Assembly (NCBI GenBank): GCA_039984715.1
Contig: JBDWUA010000009.1
Coordinates: forward strand, 149,711 to 213,710
Direction: 5' to 3'
DNA length: 64,000 nucleotides
Origin: JABSSA01 sp039984715
Lineage (GTDB): Bacteria > Pseudomonadota > Alphaproteobacteria > Rhodobacterales > Rhodobacteraceae
Part shown: one piece after another, positions 43,610 to 53,161 of the stretch
Numbering within the stretch: the first letter of the stretch is position 1
Layout of the letters: every line of letters begins with the position of its first letter
Program-made: the position numbers and the translations under genes
Notes under the pieces: model-generated
What the model was told of the DNA's origin: nothing
Seen by the model: only the letters and a program-made list of their open reading frames with translations
Database searches by the model: none

Positions 43610-46156
43610 ATGGGCAACGCGAAATTAAAAGATGAGTTCGACGACAAGGACGCCTTTGCGGACGAACTAGAGCCGGGCAGCACATTGATGCACGGCCAAT
43701 TCACGATCGAACGCTTTCTAAATGCGGGAGGCTTCGGCATCACGTATGAAGCACGGGACAGTTTGGACCGTCGTGTCGTGATCAAAGAATGTTTCCCCGG
43801 GGCTTTCTGCCGCCGGTCCAAAGCGCTTGTTTCGGCACGCAGTCGAGCACATCAATCCGAGCTTGGTTCGATCGTGCGCCTGTTTGTGCAAGAAGCGCGC
43901 AGTCTTGCTAAACTGAACCACCCTAACATCGTTGGCGTGCATCAGGTTTTTGAAGAAAACAACACGGCCTATATGGCATTGGATTTCGTCGAAGGACGCG
44001 ATCTGCTTGATATCATCGAAGATCCGAAAGATGGTTTGAACCCGGATGAAGTAAAACACATCCTGCGAAAAATTCTGGATGCCGTCAGCTTTATTCACGA
44101 CCAAGGTATCCTGCACCGCGATATTTCGCCCGACAACATCCTTCTGGATGGTGACAAGAGCCCCGTTCTGATCGATTTTGGCGCTGCACGTGAACAAGCG
44201 ACGCAACAAAGCCGGGTTCTGTCGGCATTGCGTGTGGTCAAAGACGGCTACAGCCCCCAAGAATTCTACATCGCGGGCAGTGAGCAAGGTGCCTATAGCG
44301 ATCTCTATGCATTGGGTGCTACGTTCTACCATTTGCTAACGGATGAACTGCCGCCCAACAGCCAAGCGCGTCTTGCCGCTGTCGCGTCAGGAGAGTCGGA
44401 CAATTACAACCCACTGAAGGGCCGCATCAAAGGGTACGAAGAATCCTTTTTGGCGGCAATCGACACATCGCTCGCGATCCTTCCCAAAGACCGTATTGCA
44501 TCTGCAAGCGACTGGATTGACCTGATTGAAGGTCGCAAGGTTGCAGAAAAATCCAAGGGACGCGACGCCGCAAAGAAATCCAAAGCCGACTCTGAAGTGG
44601 TTGCAGGACCAATTGGGCCTAAATCACGCAAAGGCATGTTGCTTGCAACTGCCGCTATCGTTGGCCTGGTCGCCATTGGCGTTACCACGCAAATGAACCT
44701 GTTGGGCGGTGAAGACGCTGCATCAACGACTGCGATTGCCAGTGATGCTATTGCCAGTGATGCTATTGCCAGTGATACTCCTGCCGAAGAATTGGCTTCA
44801 CCGGTTGCTCCGCTCGAGACTTCAGAGCCTGTGATTGATGAACCCGCCGTTGAGGACGTCGCTGTCGTAGAACCTGCGCCAGAGCCAGCACCCGTGCCAG
44901 CTCCGGCTGATCTGGTTGCGGACTTGATCGCAGACCTTGAGCCCGAAACCGCAACGCCTTCGGATTTGACGCAGTTGGATGCAGCCACTGGCAACGCACC
45001 TGTTGCGCCTGCTGAAGACGCTGTAGATCTTGCACAAGTTAATGAGACTCCATCACAAGCACCTCAAGATGAGGCCAACTTGGACGGGGCGCTCGTTGCG
45101 ACGCCAACACCTGCACCGGATGCGGCTTCTACACCGGCCGAACCGGAAGTTGCCGTCAATGACACACCAGTGGCAACAACTGAGACACCAATTGTTACGC
45201 CTGATCCGGCACCATTGCCTGAAATTGCATATGCAGATCTGACAGCGTCAGACTTTCAAAGCAAAGCACCTGAATTGGCAACTGTTGCAGTTGAAGACAG
45301 TCCAAACCTAGAGCCTGTTGCAGAAACCACGTCTCCTGTACGGGTTACAGTTCTGGATGTTGCACCACTTGTGTCACAACACGGTTCGGACCTGCCGACA
45401 ATCGCAACCGCCGCGTTGCCACCAGTGGACGTTCAACTGAAATCACCAGAGCAGCTGTCATTCGGACCTGCTGTAAAAACAGTGGAATTGCCTAACTTTA
45501 TTGATCCAACAACACGTCCTCGATTGAACCGCTTCCTTCCAGACGCGCCGATTGTTCCAGGTGACATTGTTGTTGCATCCATCGACACAACACCTGCCGC
45601 ATTGCCGGAAACCAAGGGCGTAACAGTCGCAGGAATTGAACGCGATTGGAGCGTTTCATTGCCAGCCGGCGTTGGGTTCAGCGGTGACGAGAATGCAGTC
45701 ACAAACGTGTTCTCTGTAAATGAAGTTCAAGTCACCAATCTGGACGAATTCAAAGCGGCTGTACGCACATCAAACGCAAAGCCACGTGGCGATACAATTG
45801 ATGTCACAGTGAACAGCGGCGTGTCTTCGGACACTGCGCAAGATACAGTTTGGTCCTTGTCCATCGTTGAAATCACACGCTTGTCAAACGGACTTGTGTT
45901 TGAAGCCGCTCCGGAAGACGGAACTTGGATCACGCGTGTAACAGAAGCACCACCCTCTCTGAACCTCGATATGGAACAGGGCGACGTGATGTTTGGTTAT
46001 CTAGCGAGCAGCGAATTGTTGTCCGAACGGACCGCACTTGGCGACATTCTCGCACGCGAAATCGCACAAGGGGAAACACTTTTCAACTTCGCAATCAAAC
46101 GCGGAGAAACCACTTGGGCTGTTGCATTCCCCTTCGATGGGAAGACGACTGAGTAA
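43610..46156 (+). CDS. Transmembrane Ser/Thr protein kinase with long extracytoplasmic tail
   Basis: The 848-residue protein has a cytoplasmic kinase domain (about 30-310). The glycine-rich loop is NAGGFGITYEA, the ATP lysine is K59 in VVIKE, the catalytic loop is HRDISPDN at 169-176 and the metal-binding DFG is at 189-191. A single membrane segment at about 342-360 leads to a tail rich in Ala, Pro, Glu and Asp (about 365-640) that could span the periplasm. Residues about 670-845 look like two degenerate PDZ-like domains (VFSVNEVQVTNLDEF; then WITRV, QGDVMFGY and FAIKRGETTWAVAF). The catalytic loop has Ser where many kinases have Lys, a variant seen in PpkA-type bacterial kinases. FHA and PP2C genes follow directly. 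Confidence 0.88.
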   Translation: MGNAKLKDEFDDKDAFADELEPGSTLMHGQFTIERFLNAGGFGITYEARDSLDRRVVIKECFPGAFCRRSKALVSARSRAHQSELGSIVRLFVQEARSLAKLNHPNIVGVHQVFEENNTAYMALDFVEGRDLLDIIEDPKDGLNPDEVKHILRKILDAVSFIHDQGILHRDISPDNILLDGDKSPVLIDFGAAREQATQQSRVLSALRVVKDGYSPQEFYIAGSEQGAYSDLYALGATFYHLLTDELPPNSQARLAAVASGESDNYNPLKGRIKGYEESFLAAIDTSLAILPKDRIASASDWIDLIEGRKVAEKSKGRDAAKKSKADSEVVAGPIGPKSRKGMLLATAAIVGLVAIGVTTQMNLLGGEDAASTTAIASDAIASDAIASDTPAEELASPVAPLETSEPVIDEPAVEDVAVVEPAPEPAPVPAPADLVADLIADLEPETATPSDLTQLDAATGNAPVAPAEDAVDLAQVNETPSQAPQDEANLDGALVATPTPAPDAASTPAEPEVAVNDTPVATTETPIVTPDPAPLPEIAYADLTASDFQSKAPELATVAVEDSPNLEPVAETTSPVRVTVLDVAPLVSQHGSDLPTIATAALPPVDVQLKSPEQLSFGPAVKTVELPNFIDPTTRPRLNRFLPDAPIVPGDIVVASIDTTPAALPETKGVTVAGIERDWSVSLPAGVGFSGDENAVTNVFSVNEVQVTNLDEFKAAVRTSNAKPRGDTIDVTVNSGVSSDTAQDTVWSLSIVEITRLSNGLVFEAAPEDGTWITRVTEAPPSLNLDMEQGDVMFGYLASSELLSERTALGDILAREIAQGETLFNFAIKRGETTWAVAFPFDGKTTE
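44735..44779 (+). repeat. Three tandem 15-nt repeats in the kinase gene
   Basis: The unit ATTGCCAGTGATGCT occurs three times in a row (the third with one change), encoding repeated Ile-Ala-Ser-Asp-Ala just after the membrane segment. Slippage could change the length of this linker between strains without breaking the frame. Confidence 0.9.
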
Positions 46157-46201
46157 TTTTGAGCCACGAACACAACAAAAATAGGGATTAGGGTTAGAGC
46201 A

Positions 46202-47032
46202 ATGAGATTCCTGAATGGACTTTTCGGACGATCCGCTAAATCGGAACCTAAATCAGTCTCGAAGACCTCTTTCGAGGTTGACATAGACGAACAGGACTTG
46301 TCGATTTTGCAAGCGGCGGCCAACGCACGCGTCAACAAAAACCCAACGACGATTGTCACCGACGATTCTGATGCGGAACCCAGTGATCTGGATGAAGTGA
46401 ACTTGTCGACCGTCGCAACCGTAATGGATTCGGTTGGAAAACCACGACAGGCTTCTGTCAATATTTGGGACTTGGACGACGAAGATTCTGAAACCGCAAG
46501 TGCGCCAGAAGCCCCTGCAGTTGCAGCACCTGACCGCGCATCTTCGCGGGCACGTCGCAATCGCACGCGTTTGATCGGCTTTGATAAATCAGATGGTGAT
46601 GTCGTTGATATCTTTGACGATGCACCAAAAACTGTCCAATCCGAGCGTGTTCAATTCCCAGTGGGTTGGGTCCTGGTCGTAGAAGGCCCCGGTCGTGGAC
46701 ATTGCTTTGCTCTGTCATCGGGAATGGCACAGATCGGCCGCGGCGAAGATCAATCTATCCAGCTTGATTTTGGCGACGCATCCATATCGCGCACCAACCA
46801 CGCAGCCATCGTATATGACCCAGAATCGCGCAAGTTCCTTCTTGGACATGGCGGCAAGGCAAATATTGTGCGCTTGAACAACAAACCAGTGATTTCGAAC
46901 GAAGATCTGGCGGACAACGACAAAGTTACTATCGGCGAAACCACTCTTCAAATCAAAACGCTTTGTGGCGTTGATTTTGACTGGTCCGACACAGACGAAG
47001 GCGAGGAGCACGATGATGTGGCGATCGCCTGA
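46202..47032 (+). CDS. FHA domain protein
   Basis: The 276-residue protein has a C-terminal FHA phosphothreonine-binding domain (about 155-255) with QIGRGED at 177-183, SISRTNHAAI at 194-203 and a following NNKPV loop. The first 145 residues are acidic and poorly ordered and contain several Thr/Ser (for example STVATVMDS at 69-77), possible targets of the neighbouring kinase. There is no membrane segment. It lies 45 nt after the kinase gene and overlaps the phosphatase gene by 20 nt. It probably reads out kinase activity. Confidence 0.9.
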   Translation: MRFLNGLFGRSAKSEPKSVSKTSFEVDIDEQDLSILQAAANARVNKNPTTIVTDDSDAEPSDLDEVNLSTVATVMDSVGKPRQASVNIWDLDDEDSETASAPEAPAVAAPDRASSRARRNRTRLIGFDKSDGDVVDIFDDAPKTVQSERVQFPVGWVLVVEGPGRGHCFALSSGMAQIGRGEDQSIQLDFGDASISRTNHAAIVYDPESRKFLLGHGGKANIVRLNNKPVISNEDLADNDKVTIGETTLQIKTLCGVDFDWSDTDEGEEHDDVAIA

Positions 47033-47981
47033 ACCTCGCTATGATGTGGCTTCCGGCCTTTCTCAGGGCGGACGGGACTACCAAGAAGATGCCATCGTAA
47101 CGGATTTTCCGTTTGGCATGGACAGTGGTGTGGCCGTTCTAGCTGATGGAATGGGCGGACACGAAGCAGGCGACGTGGCCTCGAAAATTGTGGTCACCGA
47201 AGTCTTTAGCGAATTGAAATTCCGCTCGGCAACATTTGCCGAAATGGAAAACCGAATTCCGGATTGCTTTGCTGCAGCTACGGCTGGTGCCAACGCGACC
47301 ATCCAAGACTATGTGAAAACAAATCCTGATGCCCGTGGCATGGGTGCGACGCTGGTTTCATTGGTGATGGTTGAAAATCGTGTGTTCTGGATGTCAGTTG
47401 GCGACAGCCCACTGTATGTTCTGCGCGATGGCAAACTGAAGCAGTTGAATGAAGACCATTCGCTTGCGCCTCAAATCGACTTCATGGTCGAACAGGGTTT
47501 GCTCAGCAAAGAAGCGGCGAAAAACCATCCGGATCGTAACTGCCTGACCTCGGTAATCATGGGTCAGAAAATTACCAAATCGGATTGCCCGCTCAAACCG
47601 TTCGAGATGAAACTCGGAGACGTTCTGGTCGTTTCATCGGACGGACTGCAATATCTGGGTGACGCGAAACTGCAAAAGGTTTTGCATCGCTATCGCCGTC
47701 GCAAGTCGTCTGAAATTGCCGGGTATCTGTTGGAAGCCATTACAGAACTGGGTGATCCGGATCAGGACAACGTTTCATTCTCGGTCATTAAATTGAACCA
47801 CATGAAACCCGTCATACGGAAAATCAAACCGAAGCCAATTGGGAAACAAGAAGATCAGGGACAAAGCCTAACGCGCGTTGTTCCGTTGAAAACGGGCGAA
47901 ACGCCTGAACCCGAAAAAGTGGCAAATGAGGATGAAGTAGCGACGCAGTTTGAAACGCGCCGCGCAGCAGGAGGCAAGTAA
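47013..47981 (+). CDS. PP2C-type Ser/Thr protein phosphatase
   Basis: The 322-residue protein has all main PP2C motifs: RDYQED at 21-26, LADGMGGHEAGDVAS at 43-57, MGATLVSL, SVGDSPLYVL, VSSDGLQYL and DQDNVSFSV. The metal-binding aspartates are present. After about residue 265 comes a charged tail without known domain. GAGGAG lies 5 nt before the ATG at 47013; an ATG one codon later is equally possible. It presumably reverses phosphorylation by the kinase two genes upstream. Confidence 0.93.
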   Translation: MMWRSPEPRYDVASGLSQGGRDYQEDAIVTDFPFGMDSGVAVLADGMGGHEAGDVASKIVVTEVFSELKFRSATFAEMENRIPDCFAAATAGANATIQDYVKTNPDARGMGATLVSLVMVENRVFWMSVGDSPLYVLRDGKLKQLNEDHSLAPQIDFMVEQGLLSKEAAKNHPDRNCLTSVIMGQKITKSDCPLKPFEMKLGDVLVVSSDGLQYLGDAKLQKVLHRYRRRKSSEIAGYLLEAITELGDPDQDNVSFSVIKLNHMKPVIRKIKPKPIGKQEDQGQSLTRVVPLKTGETPEPEKVANEDEVATQFETRRAAGGK

Positions 47982-47983
47982 CA

Positions 47984-49603
47984 ATGACACGAGTGGGGGA
48001 CGCTCAGGCGCAAACTTATGCTGCGTTATCAGACGCAATCGCAGGGCAATCATTGCCCAAAGACGCAGTCAATCAAGCCAATGCTCTAAAAGAGCGGCTT
48101 GAAAGCGTGACGCGCGTTACGCTTCTGGGCAATCCCGGCTCGGGCAAGTCAGCCATCCTAAATATCCTGACGGGCAACACAGTTTTGCCCGTCGGCCTAT
48201 CCATCGGAACAATCCAGCTTGTTTATGGTGAAAAAGAAACTGCAACGGTCACGTTGCGTGATGGATCACAAATAAACGTTGATGCGCCTTTGGAAATGTC
48301 GCGCATTGCAGCAATGAGCCCGGCTTTTGTCAAAATCGAAGCCCCAATTGCAGCATTGACCAAAATTTCGCTTCTTGAAGTTGTCACAACATCAGAGCGG
48401 GTTGAACAAATTCGGGCGATCAAATGGGCCGCAAAACAGACAGATATCGCTGTTTGGTGCACGCAGGAATTTGACTCTGGCGAACAAGCTCTTTGGGCAA
48501 ATGTGTCCGATTCAGTAAAAGACCACGCAATCCTTGCCCTGTCCAAAGCGGACCGTTTGGGCAAGCACCGCGCCGGAAAGTTGAAAGAACTCGCGCATCG
48601 CGTCGGGTCTGACTTTGCACATGTCATCGCGATTTCAGCCGAAGAGGCTCTGACAGCGCGCGCGGATGCCGACAACATCGACAAGAAAATGTTGAAAGCG
48701 TCCGGTGCAAACAACTTGATTTCGACCATCTTGCGTCAAATCGAAAATGGCCGCCAATTTGCAGCGGATCAGGCCGAAATCCTGCTTCACCGCTTCCGCA
48801 AAGAGATTCAGGCGGCGGCCACTGCAGCGCCCAAGCCTGTCTTGGAAATTAATCTGGAAACACCCGAACCGACTTTGGTTGTTCGATCAGAACCCGAGCG
48901 GGCTGTGGTGAAGGAACTTGTTCCTGTTGCCGAATTGGAAACAATCAAGCCAATCGTGGAACCGGTCATTGAGCCAGTCATTGAACCAAAGGTCGCCGAA
49001 CTAAAGCCGGAACCAGAACCCGCGCCAGAACCAGAAGCCACACCTGAGCCTGAAATCGTTGCGGCCACAGATGTCGCCACAGAAACACCAACCTCTGATG
49101 ACCAAAAGGTTGAAGTGGCTGCAGAAGTGATCGCAGAACCCGCAACTGAAGTGGCCCCTGCCACGACACCTGAGCCAGAACCAGAGCCAGAAACGGTTCA
49201 AGCACATGCGGAACACACACCAACAGAAGAATTCGTTTTCAATAGAACGAAGTCCAAAGCACGTACTAAGAAAAAAGCAGAGCCCACTGGTGAGCTGCTC
49301 GACGCATTGCGCGAAGCCACTTCTCGTCTTAGCTCGGCAGGTCTCGCGTTGAAGACTATGGACGAACAGGAACCACGTCAGATTCTTGATCACACCGTCA
49401 AAACCATCTCTTGGCTAAGCGAACATTTGTCACAAGATCATTGGCCGTCCAGTTCTGATCTGGATCGCTATCGCGATATGGCACAAGACGCCGAAGATCT
49501 GGTCCAGCTGCTCCGCATTGAAGGTGGTGAAGATGGGGCTTTGGATGCCGTAACAACGATGCTTCAACTCAAGCGCGGTTTTCAAGCTGAACTCGCTGCG
49601 TAA
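47984..49603 (+). CDS. P-loop GTPase with Pro/Glu-rich linker
   Basis: The 539-residue protein has an N-terminal P-loop domain (GNPGSGKS at 49-56) and a G4-like SKAD at 187-190, so a TRAFAC-type GTPase is likely although no classic DxxG is seen. A long Pro/Glu/Ala-rich linker (about 285-430) leads to a helical C-terminal part (about 435-539). No membrane segment is present. GGAGG precedes the ATG, which lies 2 nt after the phosphatase stop. I do not recognise a named family. The composition suggests a soluble scaffold-like GTPase in the same pathway. Confidence 0.75.
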   Translation: MTRVGDAQAQTYAALSDAIAGQSLPKDAVNQANALKERLESVTRVTLLGNPGSGKSAILNILTGNTVLPVGLSIGTIQLVYGEKETATVTLRDGSQINVDAPLEMSRIAAMSPAFVKIEAPIAALTKISLLEVVTTSERVEQIRAIKWAAKQTDIAVWCTQEFDSGEQALWANVSDSVKDHAILALSKADRLGKHRAGKLKELAHRVGSDFAHVIAISAEEALTARADADNIDKKMLKASGANNLISTILRQIENGRQFAADQAEILLHRFRKEIQAAATAAPKPVLEINLETPEPTLVVRSEPERAVVKELVPVAELETIKPIVEPVIEPVIEPKVAELKPEPEPAPEPEATPEPEIVAATDVATETPTSDDQKVEVAAEVIAEPATEVAPATTPEPEPEPETVQAHAEHTPTEEFVFNRTKSKARTKKKAEPTGELLDALREATSRLSSAGLALKTMDEQEPRQILDHTVKTISWLSEHLSQDHWPSSSDLDRYRDMAQDAEDLVQLLRIEGGEDGALDAVTTMLQLKRGFQAELAA

Positions 49604-49747
49604 ATACAACCTGTGACAGTCGTCGCAGGGGCGGCTGACATGGTTAATTCAAATGCGTGACAAAATTTCGGCTAATTTTTGGATCATTATTGGAAACAAT
49701 AGTGCCAGCCGAAACCAATGCGGCGCGAACCTACAGGATTGTTTACG

Positions 49748-51823
49748 ATGGAAATGACACCGCCCAGCGAAACGACCGCGGAACCGGTTGAAACTCCGCC
49801 AGTGGCCGCATTTGCGCGCCAAGGACTGGAGCCGCTGGACGAATTGCGGGGACGTTTCGAAGAACTGCAAGAGACTTTGGCGGACATCCAAGCAATTGGT
49901 GGCGACGACGTTGCACGCAAGACAAAGACGATGCATCGCGAATTGGATGCTTTTGCACCCAGTGTGACATTCATCGGCCAGATCAAATCGGGCAAGACAA
50001 CGCTTGTTAACGCGATGGCTGGCAAACCCGGATTGTTGCCTGCGGATGTGAATCCGTGGACGTCGGTTGTGACATCGATCCACATGAATGCCCCCCGCCC
50101 GGAAGGCAGCCCCGTGGCCAGTTTTACGTTTTTCGACGAAGGCGAATGGGACCATTTGGTGCAAAACGGTGGACGGATTGGCGAATTGTCAGCCCGAACC
50201 GGCGCTGACAAAGAATACGAGCGCCTGCAAAAGCAGGTGGCCGAAATGTACGAAAAAACCAAAGCGCGACTGGGACGCAAGTTCGAATTGCTTTTGGGAC
50301 AGACGCACCATTACCAGCATCTCGATGATACATTGGTTCAACGCTATGTGTGCCTTGGCGATGACTTTGACACGGCTTCGGCCAAGGAACGTCAGGGTCA
50401 ATTTGCCGACATTACAAAATCCGCCGAACTGTATATCGACGCTCCGAATCTGCCGATTGCATATACTCTGCGCGACACGCCAGGCATGAACGACACGTTC
50501 ATGATGCGTGAACAGATCACGATCCGATCGATCCGCGACAGTAAAATTTGTGTTGTGGCCTTGTCTGCGCATCAGGCTTTGAACACCGTTGACATGGGTT
50601 TGATCCGTTTGATCTCAAACGTGAAATCCCGCCAAGTTATTATCTTTGTGAACCGCGTCGACGAATTGTCCGACCCGGCCGCACAGATTCCAGAGATTCA
50701 GGAAAGCCTTGTTCGGACCCTCGCCGAGCATGGTGGACCTGATAACCCTTGTGTCTTGTTTGGCAGCGCGCTTTGGGCCAATGCCGCCCTTTCCGGTGAC
50801 AAACAAGACCTCCCCGAAGCCAGCCTTGCGGCCTTGAAAACCTATGCGGAATTCAAAGGCGTCAAGGAAGACGATGAATTGACAGCGCTGTGGACCCTTT
50901 CTGGGTTACCAGCCTTGCACGAGGCCTTGGGAGAACGCATTTCCGAAAGCGCGGGCGAAAAGATGTTGCGCAGTGTGCGATCGCGTGCCGCCAATATCGT
51001 GTCTGGTTTGCGTGCCTCGTCCGCCATTGTGTCGCTTTCCGCGAACGGCGCTCAGCTGCAACGCTTGTCCGAAGCCGAAATCGAAGCCCTGCTGGATGAC
51101 ATCGAAAGCGGTGCTCGGATGCATCTGGATGCGTCTCTGGATGTTGTGTTCCAAAAGTTTGAACAACGATTGGATCAAGCGCATTCCCGTTTCCTATCGC
51201 GGGCTTTGGATGCGCTGATGCAGCACCTTGAACGCAACGGCGACAACGAAGTTTGGAATTACAGCCCCGATGGGCTTCGCATGCTGATGCGCACGGCATA
51301 TCAGGTCATGCGCAAAGGGTATAATTCCGAAGTCGAAGACATTTTGACCGAAACCGCTGAACGGTTAACCCAAGCCTATGGGCGCATCTTTGATGTGACG
51401 CAGGAGAATTTCTTTGTCGAAGCTCCCGCTGTTCCCGAAGTACCGCCCCCTGTCACCATTGCGCAAACTATCGTGCTGGATGTGAAAACATCTTGGTGGA
51501 AAAGCTGGTGGGGAGCGCGGCGCGGATATCGGTCTTTTGCAAACGGTTTCCACGATCTGATCGAGTCGGAAACGACACCAATGATCAACGCACTGAAGGT
51601 GGACCAAGCCGGCGAAATCCGCACTATGGCCACTGAAACCCTTGGCGCTTTCCTGAGTGAACAACGCAGTGTTCTGAAAGACATCAGCAACAAGGCAGAA
51701 GTCAATCTAGAAGACCTGCATGGTCTGTTTGGCGTGACATCGCAGGAAGAACGCGAAGAACTGTTCGACATCATATTTGAAGAACTCGACATAGACCCTG
51801 ACAGAACGGGAGAGGTCGCATGA
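49748..51823 (+). CDS. Dynamin-like GTPase
   Basis: The 691-residue protein has G1 GQIKSGKTT at 77-85, G3 DTPG at 243-246 and G4 NRVDE at 302-306. A long helical region follows, consistent with a bacterial dynamin-like protein. A Trp-rich stretch (WWKSWWGARRGYRSF from about 583) near the C-terminus could be a membrane-insertion paddle. The ATG at 49748 is chosen because AGGA lies about 9 nt upstream; an ATG at 49718 has no ribosome binding site. Its last 4 nt overlap the start of the next GTPase gene, suggesting a paired action as in other bacterial dynamin pairs. Confidence 0.8.
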   Translation: MEMTPPSETTAEPVETPPVAAFARQGLEPLDELRGRFEELQETLADIQAIGGDDVARKTKTMHRELDAFAPSVTFIGQIKSGKTTLVNAMAGKPGLLPADVNPWTSVVTSIHMNAPRPEGSPVASFTFFDEGEWDHLVQNGGRIGELSARTGADKEYERLQKQVAEMYEKTKARLGRKFELLLGQTHHYQHLDDTLVQRYVCLGDDFDTASAKERQGQFADITKSAELYIDAPNLPIAYTLRDTPGMNDTFMMREQITIRSIRDSKICVVALSAHQALNTVDMGLIRLISNVKSRQVIIFVNRVDELSDPAAQIPEIQESLVRTLAEHGGPDNPCVLFGSALWANAALSGDKQDLPEASLAALKTYAEFKGVKEDDELTALWTLSGLPALHEALGERISESAGEKMLRSVRSRAANIVSGLRASSAIVSLSANGAQLQRLSEAEIEALLDDIESGARMHLDASLDVVFQKFEQRLDQAHSRFLSRALDALMQHLERNGDNEVWNYSPDGLRMLMRTAYQVMRKGYNSEVEDILTETAERLTQAYGRIFDVTQENFFVEAPAVPEVPPPVTIAQTIVLDVKTSWWKSWWGARRGYRSFANGFHDLIESETTPMINALKVDQAGEIRTMATETLGAFLSEQRSVLKDISNKAEVNLEDLHGLFGVTSQEEREELFDIIFEELDIDPDRTGEVA

Positions 51824-52698
51824 CACAGGCAAAGCTTACTCCGGCGGCAAAGCCGCGGATCGCAATTATGGGCGAATTCAGCGCAGGCAAAAGCACATTG
51901 TGCAATCTCTTGCTGCGCGCACGCCCATTGCCCGAAAAAGTAACCGCAACACGTTTGCCACCCATTTGGATGTCGCAAGCACCCGGTGAAAACCACGGCG
52001 TTTCTTTGGATGGCGAAAGCTTTCCGGTCGACGTCAATGCGTTGGATGACATTCCTTTCGATGACACGCGCCATGTGCGGTTGTATTTTGACGCGGATAT
52101 TCTGGATCACTGCGACTTTATCGACTTTCCCGGCATTTCTGACCCGAATATGGACGCAGAAGTCTGGGAACGTGTTTTGGTCGAAGCCGACGCCGTTTTG
52201 TGGCTGACACATGCCACCCAAGCGTGGCGTCAATCCGAAGCCGCTGTTTGGGACACGGTTCCTGAAGAGGTTCGGGCAAAAAGCGTCTTGCTGATCACCC
52301 GGTATGACAAATTGGTAACGGAACTGGATCGGATGCGGGTTCTGGCCCGTGTCAAAAAAGAAACCGATGGGCTTTTTGACGAAGTCTTTCCGATTTCATT
52401 GACCGACGCTTTGGACGGGTTCGAGGACTATGATCTGTGGCAAAGCAGCGGTGCGGCCGACTTTACCGATCACCTCGTTGAAATGATCTCGACTCTTGGG
52501 ATCACACGCGAAAAAAGTGAAGAAAATCAGACTGATACCGAGGTTGAAGCCGTCGAAGCCGATCCGTTGTTTGTGCGTTCCGTCGGGCCAAGTGCGCCTG
52601 TCGAAGAAGAAGAACCGCAGGCCGCGCGTATAATCCCGCGTCGTGTCAGACCGCAAGGCATGCTGCGCCGCGCACGACCTGGTGCTATCTCGGCGTGA
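51820..52698 (+). CDS. Small dynamin-family-like GTPase
   Basis: The 292-residue protein has G1 GEFSAGKST at 18-26, G3 DFPG at 102-105 and a G4-like TRYD at 160-163. The GEFSAGKS form is typical of dynamin-related proteins. After about residue 230 an acidic stretch and then an Arg-rich tail (IIPRRVRPQG, MLRRARPG) follow, which might bind membrane or nucleic acid. It overlaps the upstream dynamin-like gene by 4 nt and is followed by a terminator-like hairpin. Confidence 0.8.
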   Translation: MTQAKLTPAAKPRIAIMGEFSAGKSTLCNLLLRARPLPEKVTATRLPPIWMSQAPGENHGVSLDGESFPVDVNALDDIPFDDTRHVRLYFDADILDHCDFIDFPGISDPNMDAEVWERVLVEADAVLWLTHATQAWRQSEAAVWDTVPEEVRAKSVLLITRYDKLVTELDRMRVLARVKKETDGLFDEVFPISLTDALDGFEDYDLWQSSGAADFTDHLVEMISTLGITREKSEENQTDTEVEAVEADPLFVRSVGPSAPVEEEEPQAARIIPRRVRPQGMLRRARPGAISA

Positions 52699-52704
52699 AA
52701 AAAT

Positions 52705-52736
52705 GCGACTGATTGTTGTCGATCAGTCGCGCTTTC
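52705..52736 (+). terminator. Terminator after the GTPase pair
   Basis: GCGACTGAT and ATCAGTCGC form a perfect 9-bp stem with an 8-nt loop, followed by GCTTTCTCT. It marks a probable end or attenuation point of the kinase/GTPase operon before the two small genes downstream. Confidence 0.7.
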
Positions 52737-52800
52737 TCTGGTAGTTTCTCGTGAGTTGCCCTAGACATAGGGTTGTTGAGTTTCATGGGTACAGGGGCAC

Positions 52801-53154
52801 ATGCAGGCTGCAGAACTTGAACGCCTGATTGAACAATTTCCGGATTGCTCGCTTGTCGCTTATGCCGACATAGGCACCGGGATAACGCTCGTCAGTGCAG
52901 GACAATCCGACATTCCACGCGAAGCCTTGGATGAGCTTTGTGCAGAAGCGGCGTTGACGCTTGGCAAATCGGGCGTTCCGTCGATGGGCGCAACGCCATG
53001 TCCAGTCGCAATCAAAGCACTCGAAAAAACAGTTTTTGTTTATGTGCGCGCCACCGACGAACCTGATGATGCACTGTTGTGTATGTGCCAGCCAGATATT
53101 GACCTGGAAGGGTTTCTAACGGCTGCTCGCGCAACAATTGACGGAAGTAAATGA
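52801..53154 (+). CDS. Small protein, possibly roadblock/LC7-like
   Basis: The 117-residue protein has no membrane segment. Its pattern (LERLIEQFPDCSLVAYADIGTG, then a short helix and KTVFVYVRATDEPDDALLCM) looks like an alternating beta/alpha fold of the roadblock/LC7 type, proteins that often bind small GTPases in bacteria. This is a weak similarity seen by eye. Its position after three GTPase genes supports it. It lies 7 nt before the next start. Confidence 0.5.
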   Translation: MQAAELERLIEQFPDCSLVAYADIGTGITLVSAGQSDIPREALDELCAEAALTLGKSGVPSMGATPCPVAIKALEKTVFVYVRATDEPDDALLCMCQPDIDLEGFLTAARATIDGSK

Positions 53155-53161
53155 GGTCAGC

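Noticed and set aside
43610..47981. Kinase, FHA and phosphatase as part of a type VI secretion system
   Set aside because: No Tss core genes (sheath, VgrG, Hcp, baseplate, TssM) are seen in the window; the neighbours are GTPases instead.
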